A program made the position numbers and the translations under genes. The notes under the pieces were generated by a model. That model saw only the letters and a program-made list of their open reading frames with translations. It was not told the origin of the DNA and searched no databases. Source: Ensifer adhaerens (lineage in GTDB: Bacteria; Pseudomonadota; Alphaproteobacteria; Rhizobiales; Rhizobiaceae). Taken from it: a stretch of DNA of 64,000 bases. The DNA lies in the NCBI RefSeq assembly GCF_001270265.1, contig NZ_LGAP01000003.1, forward strand, positions 186,001 through 250,000, given 5' to 3'. Below, piece after piece: positions 53,540 to 61,830 of this stretch; the stretch's first letter is position 1, and every line of letters starts with the position of its first letter.

Positions 53540-54127
53540 TCACATCAACAGGCCCGCAGCCGTCACCACGCTTTGCGCGATTTCAGACATCTTCTTCTTT
53601 TCGTTCATCGCCGTCTGGCGCAGCAGGGCAAAGGCTTCCTCTTCCGAGAGACCGCGGATCTTCATCAAGATACCCTTGGCGCGCTCGACAACCTTGCGCT
53701 CCTCGAGCGCGGACCTTGCGTCGGCCAGTTCCCTTTGCAGCCGGCTGAATGCGTTGAACCGACTGACGGCCATGTCGAGGATCGGCTTGACGCGCTCCTT
53801 CTTCAGGCCGTCGACGATATAGGCCGACACGCCCGCTTCCACCGCCGCCTCGATCGAAGCCGTGTCCGAGCGATCCACGAACATCGCGATCGGTCGCCCC
53901 ACCGTGCGCGTCAGCTGGAAGAGATGCTCCATCATGTCGCGATTGGGGTTTTCGATATCGATGACGATAACATCGGGCCTGAGGCTGTCGATGATGCGCG
54001 CGACGCCCTGCACCTCATGAATGACCGTGACCTTGCGATGCCCGGCCTCATGCAATCCTTCCTCGATGATCGAGGCACGGATGGCGTTCTCGTCGATAAC
54101 GAGAATGGTGAGGTCGCGGTTTGTCAT
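53540..54127 (-). CDS. nasT: NasT, ANTAR-domain transcription antiterminator
   Basis: RNA-binding regulator that lets transcription pass the nrt/nir leader terminator when nitrate is sensed. From the ATG at 54127 (MTNRDLTILVIDENAIRASI) it has 195 residues. Residues 5-120 are a receiver-like domain (PDVIVIDIENPNRDMM); it is unlikely to be controlled by phosphorylation in this family. Residues 130-190 form the ANTAR domain: LEERKVVERAKGILMKIRGL and then EEEAFALLRQTAMNEKKKMS. The upstream 54151-54170 dyad lies in its promoter or leader. Confidence 0.94.
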   Translation of the reverse strand: MTNRDLTILVIDENAIRASIIEEGLHEAGHRKVTVIHEVQGVARIIDSLRPDVIVIDIENPNRDMMEHLFQLTRTVGRPIAMFVDRSDTASIEAAVEAGVSAYIVDGLKKERVKPILDMAVSRFNAFSRLQRELADARSALEERKVVERAKGILMKIRGLSEEEAFALLRQTAMNEKKKMSEIAQSVVTAAGLLM

Positions 54128-54150
54128 GGCACGATCATGATGCAGCGCAG

Positions 54151-54170
54151 CAATTTGCGCAACCAAATTG
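54151..54170. promoter_or_regulatory. Dyad element upstream of nasT
   Basis: CAATTTG-CGCAAC-CAAATTG is a perfect 7-base inverted repeat with a 6-base centre, 24 bases from the nasT ATG. A second palindrome, ACAAATTTGT, lies at 54183-54192. Geometry (7-base stem, six-base loop, 20 bases in total) equals that of the hairpin in the nrtA leader at 51961-51980. Confidence 0.4.
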
Positions 54171-54381
54171 CCTATTTTCTTGACAAATTTGTTGCGGCCT
54201 AATTTTTAGGCTGATTGCGCATCATGTTAGCACAGCCGGGTCATCGAGATGCTACACAAACCGAAGCGGCGCATTGAGGCCAGGCTGCCGACCGGGAGAC
54301 GGCCGTGCGGAAACCCGTTCGGATTGCTTGTCACTCGCCCAGGTTCATGCGTGAAGCGGCCCCGTGGCCGGAGCCGTGAAC

Positions 54382-55083
54382 CTAGTTTTTCTCGACCTGT
54401 TCCGCCAGCCGGCGCAGCCCGGCCAAGTCACAGAGAAGCAGCTTCTGACGCCCGCCCTGGACGAGACCCCGCCCCTCCCAGGCGCTGAGGATGCGCGAGA
54501 CAGTGTGGAGGGTGGTGCCGGTCATTTCGGCGATGTCCTGGCGGGAAATGGGAAAATCGATACGCACGCCGAGCTCTTCGCGTTTACCCGCCTGTTCGGC
54601 AAGGCGCAGAACCGCGTGCGCGACCCGGCGCTCGACTTCCTCGGTCGACATCTCGCGGATGCGGGTATGGGCCTCGTCAAGCCGCTGACCGATTGTGTGC
54701 ATCGCGTTCACGGCCAGATGCGGATTGCTCTCGACGAACACGTTCCAGAGCTCGGTCGGCCAGGCGAGAACAAGGCTTTCCGTCGCTGTCATCGCCGTGC
54801 CGGGATAGTCGCTGCGCTGCAGCGCACGGGCAAAGCCGAACAGATCGCCCGGATTGACGACACGGACGATGATCTGCTGGCCGTCGCGGGTGACTTGGGT
54901 GACCTTAAGTCGTCCATGCAGAAGCAGGTAGAACGAATCCGCCGCAGCCCCCTGCTCGAAGACGGCCTCATTCTGCGGGACGCGCCTGACGGTCGCATGC
55001 GCCAGGAGCTTGTCCAGCTCCTGATCGCTCATCTTTTGAAACAGCGGGAGCGATTTGACGAGTGTTCGGTCCAGTGCAGCCAC
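54382..55083 (-). CDS. nnrR: Crp/Fnr family regulator (NnrR-like)
   Basis: Regulator of denitrification genes, 233 residues from the GTG at 55083 (VAALDRTLVKSLPLFQKMSD) with AGGA six bases upstream; longer frame upstream is non-coding. Residues 15-125 form a cyclic-nucleotide-type fold (GAAADSFYLLLHGRLKVTQV, NPGDLFGFARALQRSDYPG); no N-terminal Fnr cysteines are present, as in NnrR/Nnr, which answer to NO. The helix-turn-helix is ISRQDIAEMTGTTLHTVSRI. Order nirK-nirV-nnrR on one strand is that of rhizobia. NnrR sub-type is inferred from context. Confidence 0.85.
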   Translation of the reverse strand: MAALDRTLVKSLPLFQKMSDQELDKLLAHATVRRVPQNEAVFEQGAAADSFYLLLHGRLKVTQVTRDGQQIIVRVVNPGDLFGFARALQRSDYPGTAMTATESLVLAWPTELWNVFVESNPHLAVNAMHTIGQRLDEAHTRIREMSTEEVERRVAHAVLRLAEQAGKREELGVRIDFPISRQDIAEMTGTTLHTVSRILSAWEGRGLVQGGRQKLLLCDLAGLRRLAEQVEKN

Positions 55084-55202
55084 GTCGTTTCCTGTCTCCT
55101 GCGGATCGGCGATGCGCGCTGCTATATCACGTGCGATCGGGCGGAAGAAGCGGACAGCACCCCGTCGTAGCCCCAAAGCGGCGATAATGAGGGCCTGCGC
55201 TG

Positions 55203-56120
55203 TTACACCGCACCGGGAAAACGGCGCTCGAAGGCATACAGCATGTTCGCATACCAGCGATCGTCGCGAACCAGGCGGAAACCGAGATTGTCCGGCGGCA
55301 CGCCGACGGCGCAACCACCGCTCTTCGGATCGCGAATGAAGAAGCTCATCGAAGCGCGGTGCTTGCCGTCGACGACGTAGATGCCGCAGGCGGGCGCCTC
55401 CTTCAGCACCTCGCCGTCCTCGCCGATCGTCACGCGGCGGTGGCAGGTTTCCGTCCATTCCCAAACATTGCCGTCGAGATCGGCAACGCCGAATTCGTTC
55501 TCGCCGAATGTGCCGGATGGCTGGGGCATCGGGTTCTTCGACTTCTGTCGGGTGGATTCGCGCTCGTAGTCGGCAAGCCACCTCAGCGCCGGGTTGTCCT
55601 TGCTGCCGTCGATGCCGAGTGCGTCGTCGGGAAATTTCTTGCCCGCCGCAAAGGCCCATTGCCGATCGGTCGGCAGCCGCCAGACCTGACCCGTCCTTTC
55701 GGTCAGCCAGGCGGCATAGTTGCTGGCATCCGTGTAATTGACGCCCGTCATCGGCGTGTCATTGCCGAGGCTTGCCGCCGGCTCGCCCCTCTCGCAGGCG
55801 CCGTCTTCAACGCAGCGCTGATAATCCCTGCGGCTGACCTGATACTTCATGATCCTGAACGGGTTCGCGAGCGTCGCATCGACAAGCGGCGCATCGACGG
55901 CAAAGCCGTTCTTGATGAAGTGGCCTTCGGCCCGGTACTCCATTTGGCGTGGTTCGATAGTCACCGTCACCGGCGCTTCGATGCGGGTATCGACCGATGC
56001 GTCCATATCGTCCAACAGCCCGACCTTGGCCGAAAGCACGCCGCCAATGGCAACCAACAGCATTGCTGGAACGGCGACCGAAAAGACCGAAACCGAATTC
56101 TTGTGACGTTTATCGCGCAT
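55203..56120 (-). CDS. nirV: NirV, formylglycine-generating-enzyme-like protein
   Basis: Protein of unknown exact function always found beside nirK in rhizobia; 305 residues. An N-terminal membrane anchor (VFSVAVPAMLLVAIGGVLSA) holds a periplasmic FGE-sulfatase-type domain: FRIMKYQVSRRDYQRCVEDG, PMTGVNYTDASNYAAWLTER, RLPTDRQWAFAAGKKFPDDA, GVADLDGNVWEWTETC. The active-site cysteine pair of true formylglycine enzymes is not kept in the usual C-terminal position, so oxidase activity is doubtful. It follows nirK by 109 bases. Confidence 0.9.
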   Translation of the reverse strand: MRDKRHKNSVSVFSVAVPAMLLVAIGGVLSAKVGLLDDMDASVDTRIEAPVTVTIEPRQMEYRAEGHFIKNGFAVDAPLVDATLANPFRIMKYQVSRRDYQRCVEDGACERGEPAASLGNDTPMTGVNYTDASNYAAWLTERTGQVWRLPTDRQWAFAAGKKFPDDALGIDGSKDNPALRWLADYERESTRQKSKNPMPQPSGTFGENEFGVADLDGNVWEWTETCHRRVTIGEDGEVLKEAPACGIYVVDGKHRASMSFFIRDPKSGGCAVGVPPDNLGFRLVRDDRWYANMLYAFERRFPGAV

Positions 56121-56229
56121 GACCTTCCCCTTCTATTGGCAGGCGCCGATGGCTGCGGCGCATGCCCTTGTCGCTCCGGTTGCCGCCCGAGGATTTCCCC
56201 GGGCGGCGTAGCCGATTGTCATGCCTGGG

Positions 56230-57375
56230 TTACATCGACGCCGGCTTGACGACCGAGGTCATCAGATCGTCGTTCCACTCGCCGGTGACCTTGAAGTGTC
56301 CCGCCGCGCCCAACTCAAAAGCCTCGATCAGGTTGTGGTTGACGTAGGCGTAGACGCCCGGCTGCCGGAATGTGTAGAAAGCCGCACCGGCGGTGCCGCC
56401 CGGAATGAACCAGGTTTCCTGGTCGAGCTCCGGCGGGTTGCGGAACTTGCCGGTCGCCCAGACATAGTCACCGTGGCCACCGATCAGGTGTGGCCGCGTA
56501 TCGCGGTTGGCCTGCGAATGGATGACGAGCACATGCTCGCCCACGGCTGCCGTCAACGCCTTCTCACCGGTCAGCGCTCCGACCGCGCCATTGAAGACGA
56601 CGTGCGTCGGCGTCAGCGTACGCATGGCCTTGACGGTGTCTTCGTAGGCTTCGCCGGGCGTTTCGTATTTCTTGTAGTTGCCGGCCTCGTCGCGCGGGAT
56701 GTAGAAATCCTGCTCGCCCACGTAGTAGACCTTGTCATAGGTCAGCGGCTGTCCCTTCTCATCCTTAAGCCCGTCACGCGGCAGCACCATGATGGCGCCG
56801 TTCATGCCCGAGGTGACGTGCCAGGGCACCATGCCTTCCGGCGCGCAATGGTATACGAAGACGCCAGGCTTGGTCGCCTTGAAGCGCAAGGTCGTCTCTT
56901 CGCCGGGATTGACCTGCGTCAGGCCGCCACCGCCCAAGGCCCCCGTTGCTGCGTGAAAGTCGATATTGTGCAGCAGCGTGTTGGTGGCGGGGTTGATCAA
57001 TCTGAGTTCGACATAGTCGTTCTCGTGGACGACCATCAGCGGACCGGGAACCGAGCCGTTGAAGGTCATGGCGTGCACCTCGGTGCCATCGCCATCGATC
57101 ACCAGCTTCTTTTCTTCGATGGTCATGGTGAATTCGACCACGCGCGGACCGGTCTTGGCGACCTGATCGTGAGCATGAACGAAGGGCGGAGCGACGAGGT
57201 CGACCTTCACCCGTGGCAATGTCGCAATGTCGACCGGTGCCGCGCCCGCAGCCGCGGGAGCGGCGGCCGTTGCGGCCTGGGTCGAGGTCGCCGTCAGGAT
57301 CGGCGTCAGCGCGCCAGCGAAGGCGGCGCCGGCCAGAATCGTCCGGCGAGTCATCTGCAGCTGTTCTGTCATCAT
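56230..57375 (-). CDS. nirK: Copper-containing dissimilatory nitrite reductase
   Basis: Reduces nitrite to nitric oxide in the periplasm. The 381-residue precursor has a Tat signal ([20 protein letters not shown]). Two cupredoxin domains follow. Type 1 copper ligands are seen in [12 protein letters not shown] (His), [14 protein letters not shown] (Cys and His) and SGMNG (Met); type 2 ligands are the second His of NIDFH, the His before the Cys, and the His in [12 protein letters not shown]. The catalytic Asp (NIDFH) and His (GGHGDYVW) are both present. Start: two ATGs in tandem at 57375 and 57372 after GGAGAG. An NnrR-type box lies at 57542. Confidence 0.97.
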   Translation of the reverse strand: MMTEQLQMTRRTILAGAAFAGALTPILTATSTQAATAAAPAAAGAAPVDIATLPRVKVDLVAPPFVHAHDQVAKTGPRVVEFTMTIEEKKLVIDGDGTEVHAMTFNGSVPGPLMVVHENDYVELRLINPATNTLLHNIDFHAATGALGGGGLTQVNPGEETTLRFKATKPGVFVYHCAPEGMVPWHVTSGMNGAIMVLPRDGLKDEKGQPLTYDKVYYVGEQDFYIPRDEAGNYKKYETPGEAYEDTVKAMRTLTPTHVVFNGAVGALTGEKALTAAVGEHVLVIHSQANRDTRPHLIGGHGDYVWATGKFRNPPELDQETWFIPGGTAGAAFYTFRQPGVYAYVNHNLIEAFELGAAGHFKVTGEWNDDLMTSVVKPASM

Positions 57376-57541
57376 TGCTCTCCTTGTGCACGACCGCGCG
57401 ACCGGAATGGCCGTCCGAAAATCATGCCGATATTCAACGTGTTACGGTGTCCTCTGCCGTCCCTGGCGGGCTCACCTCAGGTTTTGACCACCGGTTTTCC
57501 AGCAGTCATGTCTCAAGTAGAACCGAGAGCGAATGACGTCT

Positions 57542-57555
57542 TTGTCTTGGAACAA
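57542..57555. promoter_or_regulatory. Fnr/NnrR-type box, candidate for nirK
   Basis: TTG-TCTTGGAA-CAA has the TTG-N8-CAA spacing of Crp/Fnr boxes, 167 bases upstream of nirK. With the second box at 57623 it lies in the 333-base divergent nirK/nnrS region, which holds no gene. Confidence 0.5.
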
Positions 57556-57622
57556 ATCGGCCCGGGAAGTAGATATTTTTCTGCAAATCTTCGCGCGAGG
57601 CGGCAATAGCCGGGCTCTATAA

Positions 57623-57636
57623 TTGCGTTTTCGCAA
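57623..57636. promoter_or_regulatory. NnrR-type box, candidate for nnrS
   Basis: TTGCG-TTTT-CGCAA is a perfect dyad with the TTGCG-N4-CGCAA form favoured by NnrR-like regulators. Its centre is 79 bases from the nnrS ATG, which would place a start site at -41.5 spacing about 38 bases before the ATG. Confidence 0.65.
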
Positions 57637-57708
57637 AGAGGGCTCGGCAGGCCACGGATAAATCGTTCCTATCCAGAAGTCCGCTGGACGAAAGAACAGG
57701 ATCGAACA

Positions 57709-58932
57709 ATGCTTAATCTACTTAGAAAACCACGGCCCCGCGGCGGAATCCCGCGTGGGCTCGCCACCACTGGCCCCGTTCTCTTCTCCTATGGCTTCAG
57801 GCCGTTTTTCCTCGGGGCCAGCCTCTGGGCGATCTTCGCCATGGCCGCGTGGATCGCAGCCCTTGTCAGGGGTATCGCCATCGCCGGCGATTATGGCCCT
57901 GCCCATTGGCACGCGCACGAGATGCTCTTCGGGTTCTCATCAGCCGTGCTCGCAGGCTTCCTTTTGACTGCGGTTCCGAACTGGACCGGAAGATTACCTG
58001 TCTCCGGAAGGCCGCTCGCTTGCCTGTTCGGCCTGTGGGTCGCCGGGCGACTGGCGCTGCTGACAACAGATGTCATCGGACTGAAGCTGGCGGTCATCAT
58101 CGAAGCCGCGTTCATGCCGGCATTGCTGGTGATCTGCGCGCGCGAAGTCATCGTCGGGCGGAAGTGGAAGGATCTGAAGGTCGTCGGCGGATTGGTCCTC
58201 CTTTCGGCCGCCAACGCGTGGTTCCACATCTCCGTCGTCCGCCAACTCGACGTCGATGCTGCGGCACGGCTGGCGATCGGCGCCTATGTCATGCTGATCA
58301 TGATTGTCGGCGGCAGAATTCTGCCGAGTTTCACCCGCAACTGGCTGAACAAATTCGGCCGAACCGACTTTCCGGTTCCTTATAATCGCTTCGATACAGC
58401 AACCATTCTCGTCGGCGTCGCAGCTCTTGCCTGCTGGACATTCGCACCGCAACATATCGTCACCGCCACTATAGCGTCCGCCGCCTCCTTGCTGCAGGCC
58501 GCCCGGCTTGTTCGCTGGCGTGGCTGGACCACCTGGCCGGACAAGATCGTGTTCGTCCTGCACGCGGCCTACGCCTTCGTTCCGCTCGGCTTCGCCGCCG
58601 TTGCGGCAGGTGCCGTCGGCGCCCTTGACGGGTATCCCGTCATGCATGTGATGACCGTTGGTGTCATGGCCTGCATGATGCTGGCCGTGATGACGCGCGC
58701 AAGCCGGGGACACACCGGGCGGCCGCTGGCTGCATCGAACCTCAGCTGCGCGTCTTATATCGCCATCATCGGCGCGGCGCTGGCGCGCCCCTTCGCCGAG
58801 GTCCTACCGGCGCACTATCATCACCTGATCGCGCTGTCGGGAACGCTCTGGATCGCAGCCTTTGCTCTGTTCTGCATCGAATACGGCCCGATGCTGGTTC
58901 GCGATCGGCGCTCGCCACGTGGGGCCGCGTAG
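57709..58932 (+). CDS. nnrS: NnrS family protein (heme-copper membrane protein of NO metabolism)
   Basis: A 407-residue inner-membrane protein with about 12 hydrophobic segments and the NnrS motifs: FSYGFRPFFLGASLWAIFAM, AHWHAHEMLFGFSSAVLAGF with conserved histidines, LTAVPNWTG, IVGGRILPSFTRNWL and VMHVMTVGVMACMMLAVMTR. NnrS proteins bind heme and copper and help cells cope with nitric oxide; the exact reaction is unknown. Divergent from nirK; followed by a repeat whose inverted arms can end transcription. Confidence 0.93.
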   Translation: MLNLLRKPRPRGGIPRGLATTGPVLFSYGFRPFFLGASLWAIFAMAAWIAALVRGIAIAGDYGPAHWHAHEMLFGFSSAVLAGFLLTAVPNWTGRLPVSGRPLACLFGLWVAGRLALLTTDVIGLKLAVIIEAAFMPALLVICAREVIVGRKWKDLKVVGGLVLLSAANAWFHISVVRQLDVDAAARLAIGAYVMLIMIVGGRILPSFTRNWLNKFGRTDFPVPYNRFDTATILVGVAALACWTFAPQHIVTATIASAASLLQAARLVRWRGWTTWPDKIVFVLHAAYAFVPLGFAAVAAGAVGALDGYPVMHVMTVGVMACMMLAVMTRASRGHTGRPLAASNLSCASYIAIIGAALARPFAEVLPAHYHHLIALSGTLWIAAFALFCIEYGPMLVRDRRSPRGAA

Positions 58933-59033
58933 AGCATTTCCAGGAAAAGTGCGAAGCGATTTTCCGTCAGGAAATACGTAAAAACAAAGCGATAGAGCGT
59001 TTCTGCTTCTCCGTCCAAGGCGGAAACGCTCTA
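58932..59033. repeat. RIME-like intergenic repeat after nnrS
   Basis: It starts GAGCATTTCCAGGAAAAGTG, continues to TTTTCCGTCAGGAAATACGT and AAAACAAAG, and ends in a perfect 11-base inverted pair TAGAGCGTTTC (58993-59003) / GAAACGCTCTA (59023-59033). The layout matches rhizobial RIME elements and the copies at 61324 and, shorter, 3735. It begins at the nnrS stop. Confidence 0.7.
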
Positions 59034-59067
59034 CCCCCCCGGGAAACTCGCCCTATAAAAATGACGA

Positions 59068-59097
59068 AGGAGGTTGCCGCATCTGCGGCAACCTCCT
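59068..59097. terminator. Bidirectional hairpin between nnrS and the MIP18-like gene
   Basis: AGGAGGTTGCCGCA (59068-59081) and TGCGGCAACCTCCT (59084-59097) form a perfect 14-base stem with a two-base centre. On the minus strand TTTTTA follows within ten bases, so it should end the operon containing 59114-61306. Confidence 0.75.
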
Positions 59098-59113
59098 GGA
59101 GCCCCTTTTCCGG

Positions 59114-59422
59114 TTACAGCCCGACAGCTGCCTCGAGCATCATCTCCGGCGTCCAAGGCGGCTCATAGGTCAGCCGCACTTCGGCATATTCGACGCCCGG
59201 CACGTACCAGACGCAGTTCTGCACGGCCTCCTTGAGAAAGGCGGTCGCCGGGCATCCCTTTATCGTCGTCGTCATCGTCACCCGGACAAGACCGCCGTCC
59301 TGGACGGCAATGTCGTAGATCAGACCGAGATCCACGATATTGGAGCCCATTTCCGGATCGACGATCATCCGCAGGGCGTCGCGGATCCTTTCGACCAGCT
59401 CTTCGCTTTCAGTCGGCTGCAT
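59114..59422 (-). CDS. MIP18/DUF59-type metal-sulfur cluster assembly protein
   Basis: A 102-residue protein of the SufT/PaaD/MIP18 family from the ATG at 59422 (MQPTESEELVERIRDALRMI), 14 bases inside the DUF2249 gene, with AAGGGG upstream. Family marks: VDPEMGSNIVDLGLIYDIAV, the core DPE-x-G-x-N-I-V-DLG, and TTTIKGCPATAFLKEAVQNC with the conserved cysteine of the GCP loop. Such proteins help mature Fe-S enzymes. Last in a three-gene overlapping operon; in this setting it may serve iron-sulphur repair or cluster delivery under NO stress, an inference. Confidence 0.85.
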   Translation of the reverse strand: MQPTESEELVERIRDALRMIVDPEMGSNIVDLGLIYDIAVQDGGLVRVTMTTTIKGCPATAFLKEAVQNCVWYVPGVEYAEVRLTYEPPWTPEMMLEAAVGL

Positions 59423-59945
59423 TTTCGTGCCCCTTGCGTCCACCGACGCGGATCAGGATGCGATAGGTCTCGCCGGCCGCATCGAAATTGCCGGCCCATT
59501 TGTGGCCGCGCTTGGCAAGCTCGGGATAGAGAAACAGCGGCTCGCGCGCGAGCAAGGCGAAAAGCACCTCGCCGGCCTGCATCTTTTCCACCACCGCGAG
59601 GATGCGCACCATCGGCTCTGGCGGGTCCAGATCCGTCAGGTCGAGCTGGCGCGCGGGATCAGGCCATGTGTCCAGATCTGTGTCGCCGGCCGAGACCCTG
59701 ACCTCGTCCACCTGTTCCTCCGGCGTGAACAGGACCTCCCAATCGCCGTTGCCGAGAGGCTGGTCCTGGTGCGCAAAGCCGCGGCCGGCCATGACGCTGA
59801 AAAGTGGCACCGGCCTGAACGTCGCGCTCAGCTTCAGAGGTTGCCCGGGTGCCAGACCATCGACGGCGCTCATGATGGCCTGGAACGGATCGCTGCCGCT
59901 CTTGAGAAGTGGCCTGACGTCTAGCTCGTAGGGATCTTTTGTCAT
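59409..59945 (-). CDS. Tandem DUF2249 protein
   Basis: A 178-residue soluble protein from the ATG at 59945 (MTKDPYELDVRPLLKSGSDP), overlapping the membrane-protein stop by four bases. Two DUF2249 units are seen: residues 5-75 (LDVRPLLKSG, AIMSAVDGLAPGQPLKLSAT, FRPVPLFSVMAGRGF) and residues 105-175 (QLDLTDLDPPEPMVRILAVV, EKMQAGEVLFALLAREPLFL, YPELAKRGHKWAGNFD). DUF2249 has a TusA-like fold and occurs beside hemerythrins and denitrification genes; its role is not established. No catalytic residues are evident. Confidence 0.85.
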   Translation of the reverse strand: MTKDPYELDVRPLLKSGSDPFQAIMSAVDGLAPGQPLKLSATFRPVPLFSVMAGRGFAHQDQPLGNGDWEVLFTPEEQVDEVRVSAGDTDLDTWPDPARQLDLTDLDPPEPMVRILAVVEKMQAGEVLFALLAREPLFLYPELAKRGHKWAGNFDAAGETYRILIRVGGRKGHENAAD

Positions 59946-61306
59946 GGTTGTCTCCGTGACTGGAACGGTGGGAAGAAAAGGTGTGGCCGGGCGAAGCCGC
60001 CAGACAGCCGAAGATTGCTGGGCACGTTGCTGAGCCGTCGTGTTGCGACGAATTCCCAAAGCAGCGCATTGACCGCAATCAACTGGCCAAGGCTGCTGAC
60101 GCGAAACAGAGATGCGTTGTCGAGGCAGAGCGCGGCGGAGGCAACGATCACTGTAAGATAGAACAGCCGGAACCAGAACGCAGCGCGCGTCTCGACAACC
60201 AGATCCTGGACCCGCGGCGTCGGCATGCGCCCGAGCAGCGGGCCGTAGCATTCGAGCCAGGTGATGAAAGGGACGATCTTGTAGAGCTGCGCCAGCCCCA
60301 TGCCCGTCAGCCAGCCGAATGTGACGAGATAGACGAGCGGACCCACGCCTCTTTCGATCTGGCCACTGACGGCCAAGGCCAGGAAGAATATGGTCGCAAC
60401 AGTCAGCGCCGCGAAAGCGCCGATGCCGGCACGGCTGTTCAGCTCGATGAGCTTGCGTTTGCGCCCGCGGTAGATCCGTACGATGTCCGCCATGTAAATT
60501 CCGATGGCGATCACACCGGCAAGCGCGGCGATCAAAAGCAAGACGACGCGCCCGGCAGAACCGGAAAGGATCATCGGCACGATGCAGGCGACAATCCCGA
60601 GGGCCGCCGCTCCGAGCGCCCAGACGATCCTGCTGCTTTGCCGCTCCCGGTCAGGAGACAGCATGAACATGGTCAAAAGCCGGTAGCTGACGCCCATGGT
60701 CGTAAAACTCAGCCAGCCGCCCAGCCCCAGCGCCGCGTGCAGCGAAAGCCCTTCCAGCGTCAGATCGATCGCAGCCTGCGTATCGGAGAGCCCGGCAAGG
60801 ACGAACGCATAGGTGCCGCCAAGGGCAATGGTCGCGACCAGCGAGCCGAGACCGACGGCGACGAAACGCGCTGGCAACGGCAACGGCCGTGCCTGCCACA
60901 GCGTTGTTGCAAAGACGATGACGAGCAGGCCGAAGCCGGCGATCGTCACAGTCGCGCCGAACGGGAGCAAAAGTGGTGAAAAGCTGCCGGCCCCAGCGAG
61001 GCTGACAAAGCCAAGGACCAGGCCGGTTATGCCGACAACCAGCAGCACCAGAGCCGGGAGAGCCAGGCCCGGGAGGGAAAGCGGCCGGCCAACGAGGACC
61101 GGCACGAACTGCAACAGGGCTCCCGCCATCAACAGGCTGAGCCAGCCAAGCGCAATGGTGTGAACGAGTGCAAGCGTCTCAGGGGCTTCGATGGATGAGA
61201 CCGGATATCCGAAACCGAGGACCATCATGACCTCGCCGATGGCAAGAAAGATCAGCGCGGCCGCGAAATAGGACATCGTCCAGCGGGAAAGCGTGGCTCC
61301 GAACAT
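59942..61306 (-). CDS. Polytopic membrane protein of denitrification clusters (NnrS/CcoN-like)
   Basis: A 454-residue inner-membrane protein with about 12 hydrophobic helices. Conserved-looking histidines lie in membrane segments, as in heme-copper and NnrS proteins: ALVHTIALGWLSLLMAGALL (H-x4-GW), GLSLHAALGLGGWLSFTTMG. The segment YKIVPFITWLECYGPLLGRM is also typical of these cluster-associated proteins. It lacks the full six-histidine set of cytochrome oxidase subunit I as far as can be seen, so it is not called an oxidase. First gene of the overlapping trio; it may handle heme, copper or NO. Function unknown. Confidence 0.75.
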   Translation of the reverse strand: MFGATLSRWTMSYFAAALIFLAIGEVMMVLGFGYPVSSIEAPETLALVHTIALGWLSLLMAGALLQFVPVLVGRPLSLPGLALPALVLLVVGITGLVLGFVSLAGAGSFSPLLLPFGATVTIAGFGLLVIVFATTLWQARPLPLPARFVAVGLGSLVATIALGGTYAFVLAGLSDTQAAIDLTLEGLSLHAALGLGGWLSFTTMGVSYRLLTMFMLSPDRERQSSRIVWALGAAALGIVACIVPMILSGSAGRVVLLLIAALAGVIAIGIYMADIVRIYRGRKRKLIELNSRAGIGAFAALTVATIFFLALAVSGQIERGVGPLVYLVTFGWLTGMGLAQLYKIVPFITWLECYGPLLGRMPTPRVQDLVVETRAAFWFRLFYLTVIVASAALCLDNASLFRVSSLGQLIAVNALLWEFVATRRLSNVPSNLRLSGGFARPHLFFPPFQSRRQP

Positions 61307-61323
61307 CGCGGTTCATCCTGACG

Positions 61324-61425
61324 AGAGCATTTCCAGGAAAGTGTGAAGCGGTTTTCCGTGAGGAAATGCATAAAAACAAAGAAATGGAGCGCGTCTGCTG
61401 CCCCGCTCAAACCACAAACGCTCTC
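61324..61425. repeat. RIME-like intergenic repeat
   Basis: GAGCATTTCCAGGAAAGTGT, GCGGTTTTCCGTGAGGAAAT, then AAAAACAAAGAAATGGAGCG and a closing AACGCTCTC copy the element at 58932 with about 80 percent identity by eye. It separates the DUF2249 gene at 61440 from the membrane-protein gene. Confidence 0.7.
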
Positions 61426-61439
61426 GCTGGGGGCACCCG

Positions 61440-61730
61440 TCAGTGGCCGCTGCTGCTGCCGCAGCAGCAATCGCAGCCGGAGGCCTGTTGCCGGCCGATC
61501 TCGACCCGCCAGACAGAGGGTCCCTGCTCAAGGTATTCCCAGGTGAATTCGCCGGGATAACGGGTTTCCAACTGGTAGTGCAGCGGGCGCGGGTCGTGGT
61601 CGTTGACGATGATGAAGGAGCCGCCTTCGGCCAATGCATTGAGCATGCCGAAGATCTTCGGATGGCGTTCCGCCGGCGGGATCGTTCGCACGTCGATCAA
61701 GGGCTTCGTTTCTGTTTCTGCAGTTGTCAT
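61440..61730 (-). CDS. DUF2249 protein with cysteine-rich tail
   Basis: A 96-residue protein from the ATG at 61730 (MTTAETETKPLIDVRTIPPA). One DUF2249 unit: LIDVRTIPPAERHPKIFGML, NALAEGGSFIIVNDHDPRPL, HYQLETRYPGEFTWEYLEQG, with the GPSVWRVEIGR end strand. The C-terminus SGCDCCCGSSSGH has four cysteines in five positions plus a final histidine, a plausible metal or Fe-S/copper site. It faces hemN across a promoter with two Fnr-type boxes and heads the minus-strand denitrification-accessory genes. Function unknown. Confidence 0.8.
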   Translation of the reverse strand: MTTAETETKPLIDVRTIPPAERHPKIFGMLNALAEGGSFIIVNDHDPRPLHYQLETRYPGEFTWEYLEQGPSVWRVEIGRQQASGCDCCCGSSSGH

Positions 61731-61830
61731 GTCTGTCCGTTCGGGGCGCCGTCGTTGCTTCAGATCCCGGGAACCGCCGACGCAAACGGCCCGGATTTGC
61801 AAAGCCTAGTGCCGGCTGCACCGCGACATT

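Noticed and set aside
54128-54180. Possible RpoN -24/-12 promoter (TTTGG...TTGC) upstream of nasT
   Set aside because: The GG-to-GC spacing is 11 instead of 10 and the intervening bases do not match; not called.
55084-55659. N-terminal extension of the Crp/Fnr gene to 425 residues
   Set aside because: The extra frame overlaps nirV coding sequence on the same strand and has no motif; the GTG at 55083 with a ribosome site gives the normal family length.
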